A stretch of 64,000 nucleotides of DNA, from contig NZ_BAKM01000007.1 in assembly GCF_000614185.1 (NCBI RefSeq), forward strand, positions 1 to 64,000. Direction: 5' to 3'. Position numbers and translations under genes: made by a program. This stretch comes from Phocaeicola sartorii JCM 17136 = DSM 21941 (GTDB taxonomy: Bacteria; Bacteroidota; Bacteroidia; Bacteroidales; Bacteroidaceae). Position 1 is the first letter of the stretch. Every line of letters begins with the position of its first letter. Under the pieces are notes generated by a model, which saw only the letters and a list, made by a program, of their open reading frames with translations, had not been told where the DNA came from and made no database searches. This document shows positions 48,112-57,766 of the stretch, piece by piece.

Positions 48112-49048
48112 TGGAAAGGTGTTTGTATTGTTATAAGGAACTGAAGGAAGGACAGGTGGACTATCATCCGGCTTGTGCCCGGAAACTTTTCGGTACCCGT
48201 CAGGCTCCTCAACTGCCTTACGTGCGGAGTGAAATAGGCGAACTGGCCAAACAGGTAGTAAGGGCACAGACCACGCTGACGGGCGTGCAAGCCAAATTGT
48301 CGCTCGATGTGAATCCCGGCGGAAAGAACGAGCCGGACCGTTTTACTATTGTGGGCTTGTGGGGAAAGTTTATTTTGAAGCCCCAGACTGATTTTTACCG
48401 GGCATTACCTGAGCTGGAGGATTTGACCATGCACATGGCGGAAGCAGCCAAAATGACGGTGGTTCCCCACGGTTGGTGCGTTTTGCCGATGGCGAGTTGG
48501 GATACATCACCCGGCGCATAGACCGTCGCCCGGATGGTGGAAAGATTGCCATGGAGGACATGTGTCAGTTGACGGAACGTCTCACCGAATATAAATACAA
48601 GGGATCGTATGAGCAGATAGCCAAGACTATCAAGAAGTATTCCGCAGTGCCGCAGCTTGATCTGGTGAATTTCTGGGAAGTGGTGGTGTTCTCGTGGATT
48701 GTGGGAAACTCGGATATGCACCTGAAGAACTTTTCATTGTATAACACGGGGATGGGTTATACTCTGACACCTGCATACGATTTACTGTCCACGGTTATTG
48801 TCATGCCCGAAGATACGGAGGAAATGGCATTAACTCTTAATGGGAAAAAAAGGAAAATATGGAGAAGTGACTTTGAGAAGTCGATAACAGCATCGGGGAT
48901 CAGTGGCAAGGTAATAGAGAATATCGCCCGGAAATTCCGGTGTTCCATCATCAAATGGATGGAACTGATAGATGCTTCCTTCCTGCCCGAAGACATGAAG
49001 AAACCCTATAAAAGACTGGTGCTTCAACGTCTGCTTTGGCTGCGCTGA
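48108..49048 (+). CDS. hipT: HipT-like Ser/Thr kinase toxin, frame-broken at about 48472
   Basis: A kinase of about 313 residues that lacks the HipA N-terminal subdomain. It starts with a CLYCYKELK...HPACARKLF zinc-ribbon-like segment. The glycine-rich loop is TTLTGVQAK with Thr56 and Thr58 where E. coli O127 HipT has an SxS autophosphorylation motif. The catalytic loop GNSDMHLKNFSLY (Asp about 203) and the DFG-equivalent PAYDLLST are intact. Restoring one G in GGTTGG (VVPHGLVRFADGELGY) joins the frames. HipA-type kinases phosphorylate aminoacyl-tRNA synthetases; the target here is unknown. Confidence 0.85.
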
Positions 49049-49083
49049 AAGATGCTTTCTTTGCTATGTCAGTTATTTTAATC

Positions 49084-49284
49084 AAACCCCATGCACTCTG
49101 CCAAGGTGCAAAATTGGCGGAGAGCATACGTCATTGACAACCTGTTTTGGGCAAGTAGGGAATGGCATCAAAAATGCCACGAATAGAATATTTTCGTCTT
49201 CTCTTTTGCGTATTCACTATTTTTTCTATAAATTGCCACTGTTTATTAGTGAGGTTGGTTGAATATTGTTCCATAACTTAATGT
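49084..49284 (-). mobile_element. IS5-type transposase N-terminal remnant, right inverted copy
   Basis: On the minus strand the ATG at 49274 starts MEQYSTNLTNKQWQFIEKIV. The frame continues RKYSIRGIFDAIPYLPKTG and CQ, an in-frame TGA where family members have Trp, then RMLSANFAPWQSAW, and decays. This matches the N-terminal region of IS5-family (DUF4096-type) transposases. It is the inverted partner of 46320-46429 and encloses about 2.75 kb with the hip genes. Otherwise the 49049-49407 gap shows nothing. Confidence 0.78.
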
Positions 49285-49407
49285 CTTAGTAATCATAAAG
49301 TTACAAATGGTGTATTAATTAACATGCTGAAATCCAATATGATAAGCACTTACATGGCAATTATTTTAATTTATTTTTAAACAGTTTCTGAATAAATATT
49401 ATACTTT

Positions 49408-51703
49408 ATGACTTCTTCTTATTTGTTAAAATTGACAGGGCTATCCATACTGATATTCACGCTTTCTCTCTCGTGTTTGAGAGCGCAAAACATACGTGGA
49501 ACCGTTTGGGATGAAAATCACAATGGTTTGTCTTATGCCACAGTACGTTTGTTGCATCCTGATTCTATTTTCGTGGCTGGTGTTTGTACGGATAGTGTGG
49601 GGCATTATCAGATAAAAGCAAGTTATACAGGTAATTATTTGCTGGGTATTAGCTCCATTGGATTTAAGACGAAATTCATTCCTGTTCATGTTTTGCAGGA
49701 TGAGGTTCGTTTGGAACCTGTTGTCTTGGATGTTGAAGCTGTAAGACTTGGAGAGGTCATGGTGAATGCTTCTTCTTTTATCCGGCAGAAGGATCATGTT
49801 TTGATTATACCGGAAAAAACGCAGGTAAGGCATTCTGCTTCTGGTTACGACTTGCTATATCGATTAATGATTCCGGAGGTGGAAGTAGACCGGATAAATG
49901 GGAAGGTGTCGGCTATTGGTGGCGAGACAACTCTCTATATAGACGGACGCAAGGCTGATGCGCGTGAGATACGGAATTTGAATCCGAAGGATGTTGAGAA
50001 GATAGAGTATTACGATGTGCCGACAGGAAAATATATGAATGACATTTCTGCCATTAATTTCGTGATGAAACAACATGAAAGTGGGGGCTATGTATCATTT
50101 AATGCCGATCAAAAATAGGATATTTGAGTGGTGATTATAATGTGGTGGCTAAACTGTCTAAAAAGTCTATGGATTATACTTTGTTTGCCGGATATTCTCA
50201 AAGGGAATATAGTAAGCTGACGGACGACAGGCAAGAGGCATTCGTTTTTACCGATCGTGTCGTTCGCAGACAGTCCACCTTGTTGGACGACCGTGTGAAG
50301 AATAATAGCCAGTATGCCCAGTTGAATATCTCCAATAAGCAGGATAAACGGTTGCTCTCGGGAAAATTGTCTTTGGTACATAGCGATTCTCCTGATAATT
50401 ATAACCGGAGGTCGTTGTTGTATGATGGTGACAAGGAAAACATAGAAAGTTTCTCTAATGTAAGCCAATCAGGTTGGAAACCTAATTTGGAACTGTATGG
50501 ACACTGGGACGTAACAGACAAGCAGTATTTGGAAACGACGGTAGTGGGCAGTTATACGCACAACCAATACCGTTATAGTTATCAAGAGAATGACTACACT
50601 GTCCTTACCGACAATCAAGAAGATATGTATGAACTTTATGCCATTCTCAATTATGGCATTCAGTTCAAACATCGAAACGCATTGACCATACAGGGCTTTC
50701 ATTTTCATACCGTCAGTTCGATCGATTATCGGATTGGTAATATTCCTTGGCAACATTTTTGGGAAGGAGAAAGCATGTTGTTTTTGGATTATACTCAACG
50801 ATTTGGAAAAAAAATATTCCTTCGGGTTTGTCCCGGATTCTCATATATCCAATATCGTTTACATCACGATGACAGGAAAAGCAAACTTTCTCCTCGTTTG
50901 CGTTTCAATGTAACATATACTTTTGCACCACAACAACAAATCAGACTGACTTGTCCTGTCGGCAGTGGTTTCCTGGATATCAGCCAATTGAATACGGTGG
51001 AACAACAAATAGATTCGTTGCAAATAAGACGTGGAAACCTCATCAACGGGTACCTTTCCAAACCACTCCTTCTATTGCTTACAGTGGGCAATTCGGGAAA
51101 ATTACTGTGGGGGCGAATGTGGCTTATGATATGATCAATTATATGCGATATGAGGATTTCAGTATAGAAAATAATAAATTGGTGCGGAGTTATAACAGTG
51201 ACCGCAAGTATCGCAATTTCTCTGTCCAATTGTTTGGTACATGGAAGGTAACAGACCATTTACGGATGCGGCTGAATGGGGGCTGGCGATATGTGACTTA
51301 CCCTTCCACTTCTAAAAGTTTAGATAATTTTTGGGGTAATCTGCAAGTGGATTATTACTGGAAAGACTTTTCGTATGGTTTGTATGCCAAGTCGAAGACC
51401 AAGTGGCTTAATTTTAACCTGATGTCTGTTACTATGGCTGCTCAATGTGGAGGATACGTTAGTTGGAATCCCAAAAACTGGCGAATGGAAGTGGGCGTGA
51501 CTAATCCTTTTTCCACTAAATTTAAGGAAAAGTCTATGATGGACCGTGAGATATATCGTTGCCAAAACACTATGCTGTCTAAGCCGGATCGCTTCGCCGG
51601 TTATGTTAAGTTGGCTTATACATTCGACTTCGGCAAGAAGACCTCTCGTGAAAGTAACAGTGTGGACAGAAGTATCAATAGTGCTATACTGAAAGTGGAA
51701 TAA
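49408..51703 (+). CDS. TonB-receptor-like outer membrane beta-barrel protein, two frame breaks
   Basis: A protein of about 765 residues over three frames and a paralog of the gene at 57785. It has a signal peptide (ending SCLRAQ), a carboxypeptidase-like domain (IRGTVWDENHNGLSYATVRL), a plug-like region (SFIRQKDHVLIIPEKTQV, SGYDLLYRLMIPEVEVDR, PTGKYMNDISAINFVMKQ) and a barrel ending KLAYTFDFGKK ... SINSAILKVE. Breaks lie near 50113 (CAAAAATAGG, A5 for A6, giving DQKIGYLSGDYN) and near 51041 (AACCTCATC, CC for CCC, giving RRGNPHQRVPF). It probably exports or imports a ligand linked to the peptide cluster that follows. Confidence 0.8.
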
Positions 51704-51804
51704 CTGAACAAGCTGGTGTGTTTTAAAACATAAAGTGTGCTTAATAGCCGTTTGAAATGGCTGCAAACCGGACACTTTTCAATGAAACTTAAATAAAAAA
51801 ATGC

Positions 51805-51812
51805 TACCTTTG
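51805..51812 (+). promoter_or_regulatory. -7 element before the TPR regulator gene
   Basis: TACCTTTG matches TAnnTTTG, 41 bases upstream of the ATG at 51853. Confidence 0.5.
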
Positions 51813-51852
51813 CCGCATGGTAAGACATCAAGTATTATAAAAAGGTAGCTTT

Positions 51853-53595
51853 ATGAAAAATGCATTGTTTGTATATTTGTTGGCCGGATGCGTGTGTCTG
51901 CTTTCCTGCACCTCGGAGAAAGATTATCCTATAGCCATGCGTCATGCCATGGGCTGCATGAATGCCCGTCCCGACAGCGCTTTGATATGGTTGGCTACTT
52001 TGGCGGACAGCATAACCCATGCTCCTCAGAAAACACAAATGTATTATCGTCTGCTTACTATAAAAGCAGAGGACAAACTTTATATGCCGCATACCACGGA
52101 CTCCGTTATTCTTTCCATCGTTGATTATTATCAGCAAAAGGGTGATAAGGAACGCTTGTTCGAATCCTATTATTATTTGGGAGGAACGTATCGGGACATG
52201 AACGATATTCCGAGGGCGCTGAAGGCGTATCATCAAGGCATAGAGGTTGGTGAGGATACGGAGCAAACGCTTTTGCAGGGAATGACCTACGGGCAGATGG
52301 GTATCTTATTTGCCTATCAGGACCTTTACGATGAATCCCGACGTATGCATTGGAAAGCATTACATTGCTATAGGGAATTAGGAGACTCTGTGAAATGTGC
52401 CAATTCGTTGTGTCATCTGGCTCGTACGTATGATGGGAAAAATGAAAACGATAGTGCCCTTTATTATTATAAGGAGGCTTACCGGATGGCGCGAAAGCTT
52501 CGAAAAGACAAATTGGCTGATGGCATAGCCGGGGAAATGGGATGTTTTTACTACGATAAGGGGCAAATAGGGTTGGCAAAACAGATTTTATTGGAAGTAT
52601 TGCCTACGGAAAGGAAATCGAGTAATGTATTGTTGTGTCTGGGAAGTATATATAAAGATGAAAGACAAGTGGATTCAGCTCGCTATTATTGGGGAGAGGT
52701 GTTGAAATATGGAAATCTTCATAAACAGTGCTATGCAAATTATTATCTGACTGATTTGGAAAAGACGCAGGGAAATGAGGTGCTGTCATTAGCTTATGGC
52801 AAGCAATATAGAATATTACAAGATTCTATAAATGCTATAACTCGAACTGATGCGGTAGAGAAACTGCATCTGTCTTATAGCTTTCAGCACGAAGAACAGA
52901 AGAACCATCAGCTGGATTTGAAGAATGAAAGCTATTTAAAGAAAATCTATCTGCTTCTATTTATTCTGCTGTTTATCATAGCCTTGGCTGTTATTGTCAT
53001 TCAGCGTATCCGCATCAGGAAGCAGAAAGCCATTGAGCAGGAAAAGCGTTTGCGGTTAATACAGGAAGAACAATATAAGCATAGCTTGGCCTATATGCGC
53101 GAGAACGAGCGGAAGTTGCAGGAAGTGGAAAGGCAATTGGTGGAAGCGGTTAAACAGAATGACACGCTCCGGCAGGAGCTGTTGCTCTCTCAGCGGAAGG
53201 TGTTGGAAACTTCCGGGCATCAAAGTGCCGCTTTGCTTTCCAACCGGGAGTTACTGGAAGATGCTTTTCGTCGGTCTGATGTCTATGCTTTCTTTCATCA
53301 AGCAGAGCAGGAGGAACTGAAAGTGCAGGAAGAGGATTGGGATGCGCTTCGCACAGCTATTGATATTGCCTATCCTCAATTCACTGGCCGCCTGTATGAA
53401 CTCTATCCCAAACTGTCGCAAAGGGAACTCCATCTATGCTACCTCATCAAGTTGTCTTTAAGCTGCATGAGCATGACTCACATCTTGATATGTACTCCTT
53501 CTGCCATTACACAAGCCCGTAAACGGCTTTATAAAAAGATGTCGGGACGAGATGGTGCAGGAGAAGATTTGGATAAATTAATTGCTGATTTATAG
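51853..53595 (+). CDS. TPR lipoprotein/membrane regulator with cytoplasmic C-terminal domain
   Basis: A 580-residue protein with a lipoprotein-like signal (CVCLLSCTSEKD). About six TPR-like repeats follow (about 60-330, e.g. SYYYLGGTYRDMNDIPRALKAYHQG), then one membrane helix (IYLLLFILLFIIALAVIVIQ, about 373-392). A coiled coil (about 400-455) and a C-terminal helical domain (SQRELHLCYLIKLSLSCMSMTHIL ... SAITQARKRLYKK) that resembles a LuxR-type helix-turn-helix complete it. Bacteroides has many such one-component membrane regulators with a periplasmic TPR sensor. It sits between the two receptor/peptide units and may control them. Confidence 0.75.
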   Translation: MKNALFVYLLAGCVCLLSCTSEKDYPIAMRHAMGCMNARPDSALIWLATLADSITHAPQKTQMYYRLLTIKAEDKLYMPHTTDSVILSIVDYYQQKGDKERLFESYYYLGGTYRDMNDIPRALKAYHQGIEVGEDTEQTLLQGMTYGQMGILFAYQDLYDESRRMHWKALHCYRELGDSVKCANSLCHLARTYDGKNENDSALYYYKEAYRMARKLRKDKLADGIAGEMGCFYYDKGQIGLAKQILLEVLPTERKSSNVLLCLGSIYKDERQVDSARYYWGEVLKYGNLHKQCYANYYLTDLEKTQGNEVLSLAYGKQYRILQDSINAITRTDAVEKLHLSYSFQHEEQKNHQLDLKNESYLKKIYLLLFILLFIIALAVIVIQRIRIRKQKAIEQEKRLRLIQEEQYKHSLAYMRENERKLQEVERQLVEAVKQNDTLRQELLLSQRKVLETSGHQSAALLSNRELLEDAFRRSDVYAFFHQAEQEELKVQEEDWDALRTAIDIAYPQFTGRLYELYPKLSQRELHLCYLIKLSLSCMSMTHILICTPSAITQARKRLYKKMSGRDGAGEDLDKLIADL

Positions 53596-53632
53596 GTGAT
53601 TAGTATATTGTCAAATATCTGTCAAATCATTT

Positions 53633-53666
53633 TTTGAACCTCTTTGAATCTTTTTATCTAGCTTTG
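53633..53666 (+). promoter_or_regulatory. Promoter of the peptide-maturation operon
   Basis: TTTG (53633-53636), 22 bases, TAGCTTTG (53659-53666), 27 bases before the ATG at 53693. The spacer is slightly longer than usual. Confidence 0.5.
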
Positions 53667-53692
53667 CATCATTAATTTTAAATGATAGTGCA

Positions 53693-54061
53693 ATGATGAA
53701 AACAAAAAGATTAATAGTGATTTTATGCTGCCTTGTACAGGTCTTGTTTGGTACAGTGGCTTATGCTGAAAAGATACCAGTAAATAAGAATTGGGAAGAT
53801 ACACTTGATGTGCGTTCTTTGTCTTCATCTCCTATCTTGATGAAAGAAGGAAATATGCTTCTAATCCAATCGGATAAAGTTTTAGAGAACTTGTTTATTG
53901 CCATTACAAGTGAAGATGGACGGCAAGTGTATTTGGAATTGCCTAATGTAATAGTTGATACAGCATACGTTATCCCCATTGACTTGCTTCCGGCAGGCAA
54001 TTACTGCATCACTGTGATGCAGGGTGCTAATTATGTGATAGGATATTTTCACGTGGGTTAA
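53693..54061 (+). CDS. DUF3244 family secreted protein
   Basis: A 122-residue protein with a signal peptide (to about 25, AYAEK) and one Ig-like/beta-sandwich domain: LLIQSDKVLENLFIAITSEDGRQVYLE, then DLLPAGNYCITVMQGANYVIGYFHV. This matches DUF3244, a small Bacteroides family of unknown role. It is the first gene behind the promoter at 53633 and ends 9 bp before the transglutaminase-like gene. Confidence 0.75.
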   Translation: MMKTKRLIVILCCLVQVLFGTVAYAEKIPVNKNWEDTLDVRSLSSSPILMKEGNMLLIQSDKVLENLFIAITSEDGRQVYLELPNVIVDTAYVIPIDLLPAGNYCITVMQGANYVIGYFHVG

Positions 54062-54070
54062 AAGGAGGTT

Positions 54071-56020
54071 ATGTATCGTATTCTTCTCTATATAATATCA
54101 GTAACTGTGCTATTCCTTTGCAGTTGCAAGATGCAGACTGCGGAAACGGGAGTGGAGGAAGCATTGTCGAAAGCCGGAGGTAACAGGAAAGAGCTTTTCC
54201 AAGTGATTCGGCATTATCAGGATAGTGGTGACTCGTTGAAGTTGAAAGCGGCTCTGTTTCTGATAGAGAATATGGCAGATAAATACTATCTGACTGGCAA
54301 TCTGATTAATGAATTTTATACTTTTATTGATTCCGTTTATCAGATAAAACAGCCGGAATATGACATCCCTGCCATTTATGATGCATTTGGGAATAAGGCA
54401 ATATATAGAGATGAAAAGCCCCAAGTGAATTGGGATGTGCAGACTTTGTCTGCCGACTTTCTGATTCAGAACATTGAGGAGGCATTTGCCGTATGGGGGC
54501 GTCCGTGGAACAAACATCTCACTTTTGACGAGTTTTGCGAATGGATATTGCCCTATCGTGTGGCTACAGAAATACCCGAATCATGGCGAAAACTGTATAG
54601 GGAACGCTTTGAACCGCTGTTGCAGTCGGACACTATTCAAACAGCCAAGCAAGCTTGTACGATTATTAATAATGAGTTGATAAAACTTCCTATTCATATT
54701 GCTTTGGATGCGGTGTTGCCAATTAGTTTGCGCCCCAGTACATTGGCTGATATTAAGTTTGGTCTATGTGGCGATTATGCAGAGTTAGCACTTTATGCTA
54801 TGCGGGCAGTTGGTATTCCGGTGGCAATAGAAAGCGTCTCTCATTGGGGAAGAGGTAATGGAGGGCACGTGTTCAATGTTGTTTATGATAATGATGGAAC
54901 ATGGCATGATTTTTCGGGAGCAGAACAAAATCCGGATGAGCATTTGGTACGTTTCCGCCATGAAATGCCAAAAGTGTATAGAGAGACTTTTGGCAAACAA
55001 AAAGGTTCGTTGGCTATGATTCATGGTAATGAGGATATCCCTTCCAATTTCCGGAATCCTTATCAGCAAGACGCTACGGGAGAATATCCTTTTATCGAAG
55101 CTAAGGATGTAGAACTTACATTGCAGATTCCTCGCAATAAATCATTTGCCTATTTATGTGTATTCAATCCGCAAGGTTGGTTTCCCGTAGCATGGACACA
55201 AGTAGAGAATGGACATGCTGTATTCAAGAATATGGGACCTAACATAGTCTATCATGCCGCCTATTTTGACAAAGGAAAAATTCAACCGACGGGACATCCA
55301 TTTTTGCTGGATACTTTAGGATGTATCACATTTTTGACTCCTCAGAACGAAAAGGCGACATTAACTTTGGAACGTAAGAATCCGAAAGCTAGCAATCTGG
55401 CGTACCTTCCTCCCCTGATGATAGGATGCCGCTTCCAAGGGGCAGACAATGCAGACTTTACAGATGCTGTGACTTTTCATACCATAACAGAAGAACCGGA
55501 TTTCAAGTATATCACGGTGTTGGTGACCGATTCTCGTCCGGTGAAATATGTTCGCTATCAGTCTTCCGACCAGACATGGGGAAACATGAGTGAAGTGGAA
55601 TTTTATGCCAAAGGCTCTGATACGCCACTCAAAGGGAAGGTAATAGGAAAGTATATACCCAGTATATATTATCCACGGAACGGAGCAGACAATTTGTTTG
55701 ATGGTGACCCGTTGACTTTCTTTCACAGCAATGATAGCTTGAGTTGGGGAGGACTGGAGTTGGAACAGCCTACGGTCATTTCCCGAATCCGATATATTAT
55801 TCGCAATGATGATAACGGCATTCGTAAAGGACATAAATACGAATTGTTTTATATGAATAACGGACAATGGACGTCACTGGGTAAACAGATAGCAACTAAA
55901 GATGATGAGGCAGCCTATAATAATGTTCCACAAGGAGCTTTGTATTGGTTGCGTGACTATACGAAAGGATATGAAGAGAGAATTTTTGAAGTTAAAAATG
56001 GAATTGTAATTTGGCATTAA
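54071..56020 (+). CDS. Transglutaminase-like lipoprotein with C-terminal discoidin-like domain
   Basis: A 649-residue lipoprotein (VLFLCSC, Cys17-19). The papain-like transglutaminase fold carries a full triad: Cys233 (KFGLCGDYAELA), His266 (GNGGHVFNVVY) and Asp280 (WHDFSG). After beta-sandwich segments, the C-terminal 150 residues (NLFDGDPLTFFHSNDSLSWGGLELEQP) look like an F5/8-type discoidin fold. It may cleave, crosslink or deamidate a peptide or protein in the periplasm. It ends only 4 bp before the radical SAM gene, so it is tied to the peptide operon. Confidence 0.78.
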   Translation: MYRILLYIISVTVLFLCSCKMQTAETGVEEALSKAGGNRKELFQVIRHYQDSGDSLKLKAALFLIENMADKYYLTGNLINEFYTFIDSVYQIKQPEYDIPAIYDAFGNKAIYRDEKPQVNWDVQTLSADFLIQNIEEAFAVWGRPWNKHLTFDEFCEWILPYRVATEIPESWRKLYRERFEPLLQSDTIQTAKQACTIINNELIKLPIHIALDAVLPISLRPSTLADIKFGLCGDYAELALYAMRAVGIPVAIESVSHWGRGNGGHVFNVVYDNDGTWHDFSGAEQNPDEHLVRFRHEMPKVYRETFGKQKGSLAMIHGNEDIPSNFRNPYQQDATGEYPFIEAKDVELTLQIPRNKSFAYLCVFNPQGWFPVAWTQVENGHAVFKNMGPNIVYHAAYFDKGKIQPTGHPFLLDTLGCITFLTPQNEKATLTLERKNPKASNLAYLPPLMIGCRFQGADNADFTDAVTFHTITEEPDFKYITVLVTDSRPVKYVRYQSSDQTWGNMSEVEFYAKGSDTPLKGKVIGKYIPSIYYPRNGADNLFDGDPLTFFHSNDSLSWGGLELEQPTVISRIRYIIRNDDNGIRKGHKYELFYMNNGQWTSLGKQIATKDDEAAYNNVPQGALYWLRDYTKGYEERIFEVKNGIVIWH

Positions 56021-56024
56021 TGAT

Positions 56025-57386
56025 ATGGAATTAAGGACATCATCTTATATAATTCCAGTAAAACTGGAAAAGGAAAAAGGGAAGTATTTATTGATTCATG
56101 GATATACAGGAGCAATTGATGTTGTTTCAGAAGAACTATTAGCGAAAATTGAATCGATAAATTTGGTAAATGATTTATCAGAAGATACGTTACAGAATTT
56201 ATTAAAACGGGGATATATAACCGTAAAAAAACAAAATGAGGAGATTGAATATGTTTCGAGAATAGCTAGAGCATTACATAAAAAGATGCAACTATTATAT
56301 AAAAATTTTACATTTGTGGTTACTTATAATTGCAACTTTAGATGTCCTTATTGCTTTGAAAACAGACGAATGAAAGATGATTCTTCAGTATTATCTTTTA
56401 CAAGGATGATGGTCGATAAAGCTTATTCAGCAATGGAAGAAATAGAACCTCGTGTGGAGTTAAGAGATAAAACAATAGCTTTATACGGTGGTGAACCTTT
56501 ATTACCACAAAATAAAAATATAGTAAAGTATATAATAGCTAAAGGTGCTGAGAAAGGATATACATTTAGAGTATTAACCAATGGATATAATTTGAATTGT
56601 TTTATGGATTTATTGTCTCCTGAGCTTATAGATGAAATTCAGGTTACGATTGATGGAACAAAAGAGTATCATAACAAGAGAAGGATACATTATGAAGATA
56701 ATGAAACCTTTGATAAAATAATATCTAATGTTGATCAGGCTTTAAAAAAAGGAGTAAATATTATTGTTAGAGTAAATACGGACAATAAAAATGTCGAGGA
56801 TTTTGTTCGTCTAAAAGCTTATTTTGAAGATTGTGGATTCTTTTCATATCCAACTTTTAAAATGTATTCTGCTTTATTGTGGGATAGTTCTTCTATTTCA
56901 GAAGAAGAACAACACTCACTTGATTTTTTATCTGCTAAATTGTATATTTCAAAAAATGAAGAGATGGGAACAATAAAACAATGTAAAGATTGTGGCTTAT
57001 ATACAAGAATATATCAAGCTTTGAGTGAAAATAAGCCTATCCCTTTTAGAAATGTATTTTGTGCTTCCCAAACAGGAGGATACATTTTTGATCCTTTAGG
57101 AGATATTTATCCATGTTGGGAGATAGTAGGGAATAACAATTATCGAATCGGAAATTATAGGAATGAAAAGATAGAGTGGGATAATGGTAAATTAGATGAA
57201 TGGCACAACTATGACATTACTGTTAATTCTATTTGCAAAAGTTGTAAGTATGCTCTTTTTTGTGGTGGTGGGTGTGTAGCTCATGCACTATTTGGAAGGA
57301 AAGAACAATGTGCCTATTTTACGACAATGTTTAAATCAGTTGTGAATCGAGCTTTTGAAAAAATGCTAAATAAATCGTTTAATTAA
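56025..57386 (+). CDS. Radical SAM/SPASM peptide maturase
   Basis: A 453-residue radical SAM enzyme. Residues 1-90 look like a peptide-recognition (PqqD-like) N-terminus. The radical SAM cluster is C103-x3-C107-x2-C110 (CNFRCPYC), followed by ALYGGEPLL and LTNGYNLN. The C-terminal SPASM region has Cys in FCASQTGG, IYPCWEIVG and CKSCKYALFCGGGC...KEQCAY, enough for two auxiliary [4Fe-4S] clusters. Such enzymes install thioether or carbon-carbon links in ribosomal peptides. The likely substrate is encoded 13 bp downstream. The gene is visibly AT-richer than the housekeeping genes of the window. Confidence 0.9.
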   Translation: MELRTSSYIIPVKLEKEKGKYLLIHGYTGAIDVVSEELLAKIESINLVNDLSEDTLQNLLKRGYITVKKQNEEIEYVSRIARALHKKMQLLYKNFTFVVTYNCNFRCPYCFENRRMKDDSSVLSFTRMMVDKAYSAMEEIEPRVELRDKTIALYGGEPLLPQNKNIVKYIIAKGAEKGYTFRVLTNGYNLNCFMDLLSPELIDEIQVTIDGTKEYHNKRRIHYEDNETFDKIISNVDQALKKGVNIIVRVNTDNKNVEDFVRLKAYFEDCGFFSYPTFKMYSALLWDSSSISEEEQHSLDFLSAKLYISKNEEMGTIKQCKDCGLYTRIYQALSENKPIPFRNVFCASQTGGYIFDPLGDIYPCWEIVGNNNYRIGNYRNEKIEWDNGKLDEWHNYDITVNSICKSCKYALFCGGGCVAHALFGRKEQCAYFTTMFKSVVNRAFEKMLNKSFN

Positions 57387-57399
57387 AATTTTTCTAATT

Positions 57400-57603
57400 A
57401 TGAAATTAAGAGAAGATGAATTAGTTTCTTTAAATGAAACTTTTTCCGAATTTAATCTTCAAGAACTTGAAGATCGTTTAGAAACCGATCCTCTAGCTGC
57501 TGGAGGCCTATTAGATATAGGCTCTTCAGATGATATCGCATTGTATGGTCACTGCACTGGCTATACGTGTGGAGGTATGTTTTGTGAAAGTTACGATTGG
57601 TAA
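57400..57603 (+). CDS. Candidate RiPP precursor peptide, C-x4-C-x4-C core
   Basis: A 67-residue peptide directly after the radical SAM gene. The first 36 residues form an acidic leader (ELVSLNETFSEFNLQELED ... DPLAAGG) ending in a double-Gly type site. The core holds three evenly spaced Cys (HCTGYTCGGMFCESYDW, pattern C-x4-C-x4-C) and ends in Trp. Size, position and composition fit a radical-SAM-modified peptide (ranthipeptide or sactipeptide-like). No homolog is known to me. The core would be residues 37-67 if cleavage follows AAGG. Confidence 0.78.
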   Translation: MKLREDELVSLNETFSEFNLQELEDRLETDPLAAGGLLDIGSSDDIALYGHCTGYTCGGMFCESYDW

Positions 57604-57615
57604 ATGTTGAATTTT

Positions 57616-57766
57616 AGGAGGGGGTATCAAAATTAAGATAGTTCATTATTTTATCATTCAAAATGGTTGGGAAGGTTTTGAATATATCTGTTTTAATGTA
57701 TGCAGATTTTTTATAAGCCGATTAACCAAATGATAAAATGCTATTAGAATTTTGATATGACCTCCT
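57616..57766. repeat. Large imperfect inverted repeat after the precursor gene
   Basis: Outer arms 57616-57634 and 57748-57766 (19 bp each) are complementary except for three adjacent bases. Inner blocks ATAG, ATTTTATCATT and TGGTT on the left pair with their complements on the right (57724-57745). The RNA could fold into a long interrupted stem. It lies between precursor and receptor genes and could limit read-through or protect the peptide mRNA. Confidence 0.6.

Noticed and set aside
47776..49048. hipS/hipT split as another sequencing break in a normal hipA
   Set aside because: The hipS frame ends cleanly with an ATGATGG overlap and hipT starts with its own CxxC segment typical of HipT-like proteins; the real break is later, near 48472.
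46320..49284. Active composite transposon
   Set aside because: Both transposase copies are short stubs, the right one with an in-frame stop, and no complete transposase or target duplication is seen.
57664..57717. Second small peptide ORF (17 codons) after the precursor
   Set aside because: Too short, no Cys, and located in the loop of the inverted repeat.
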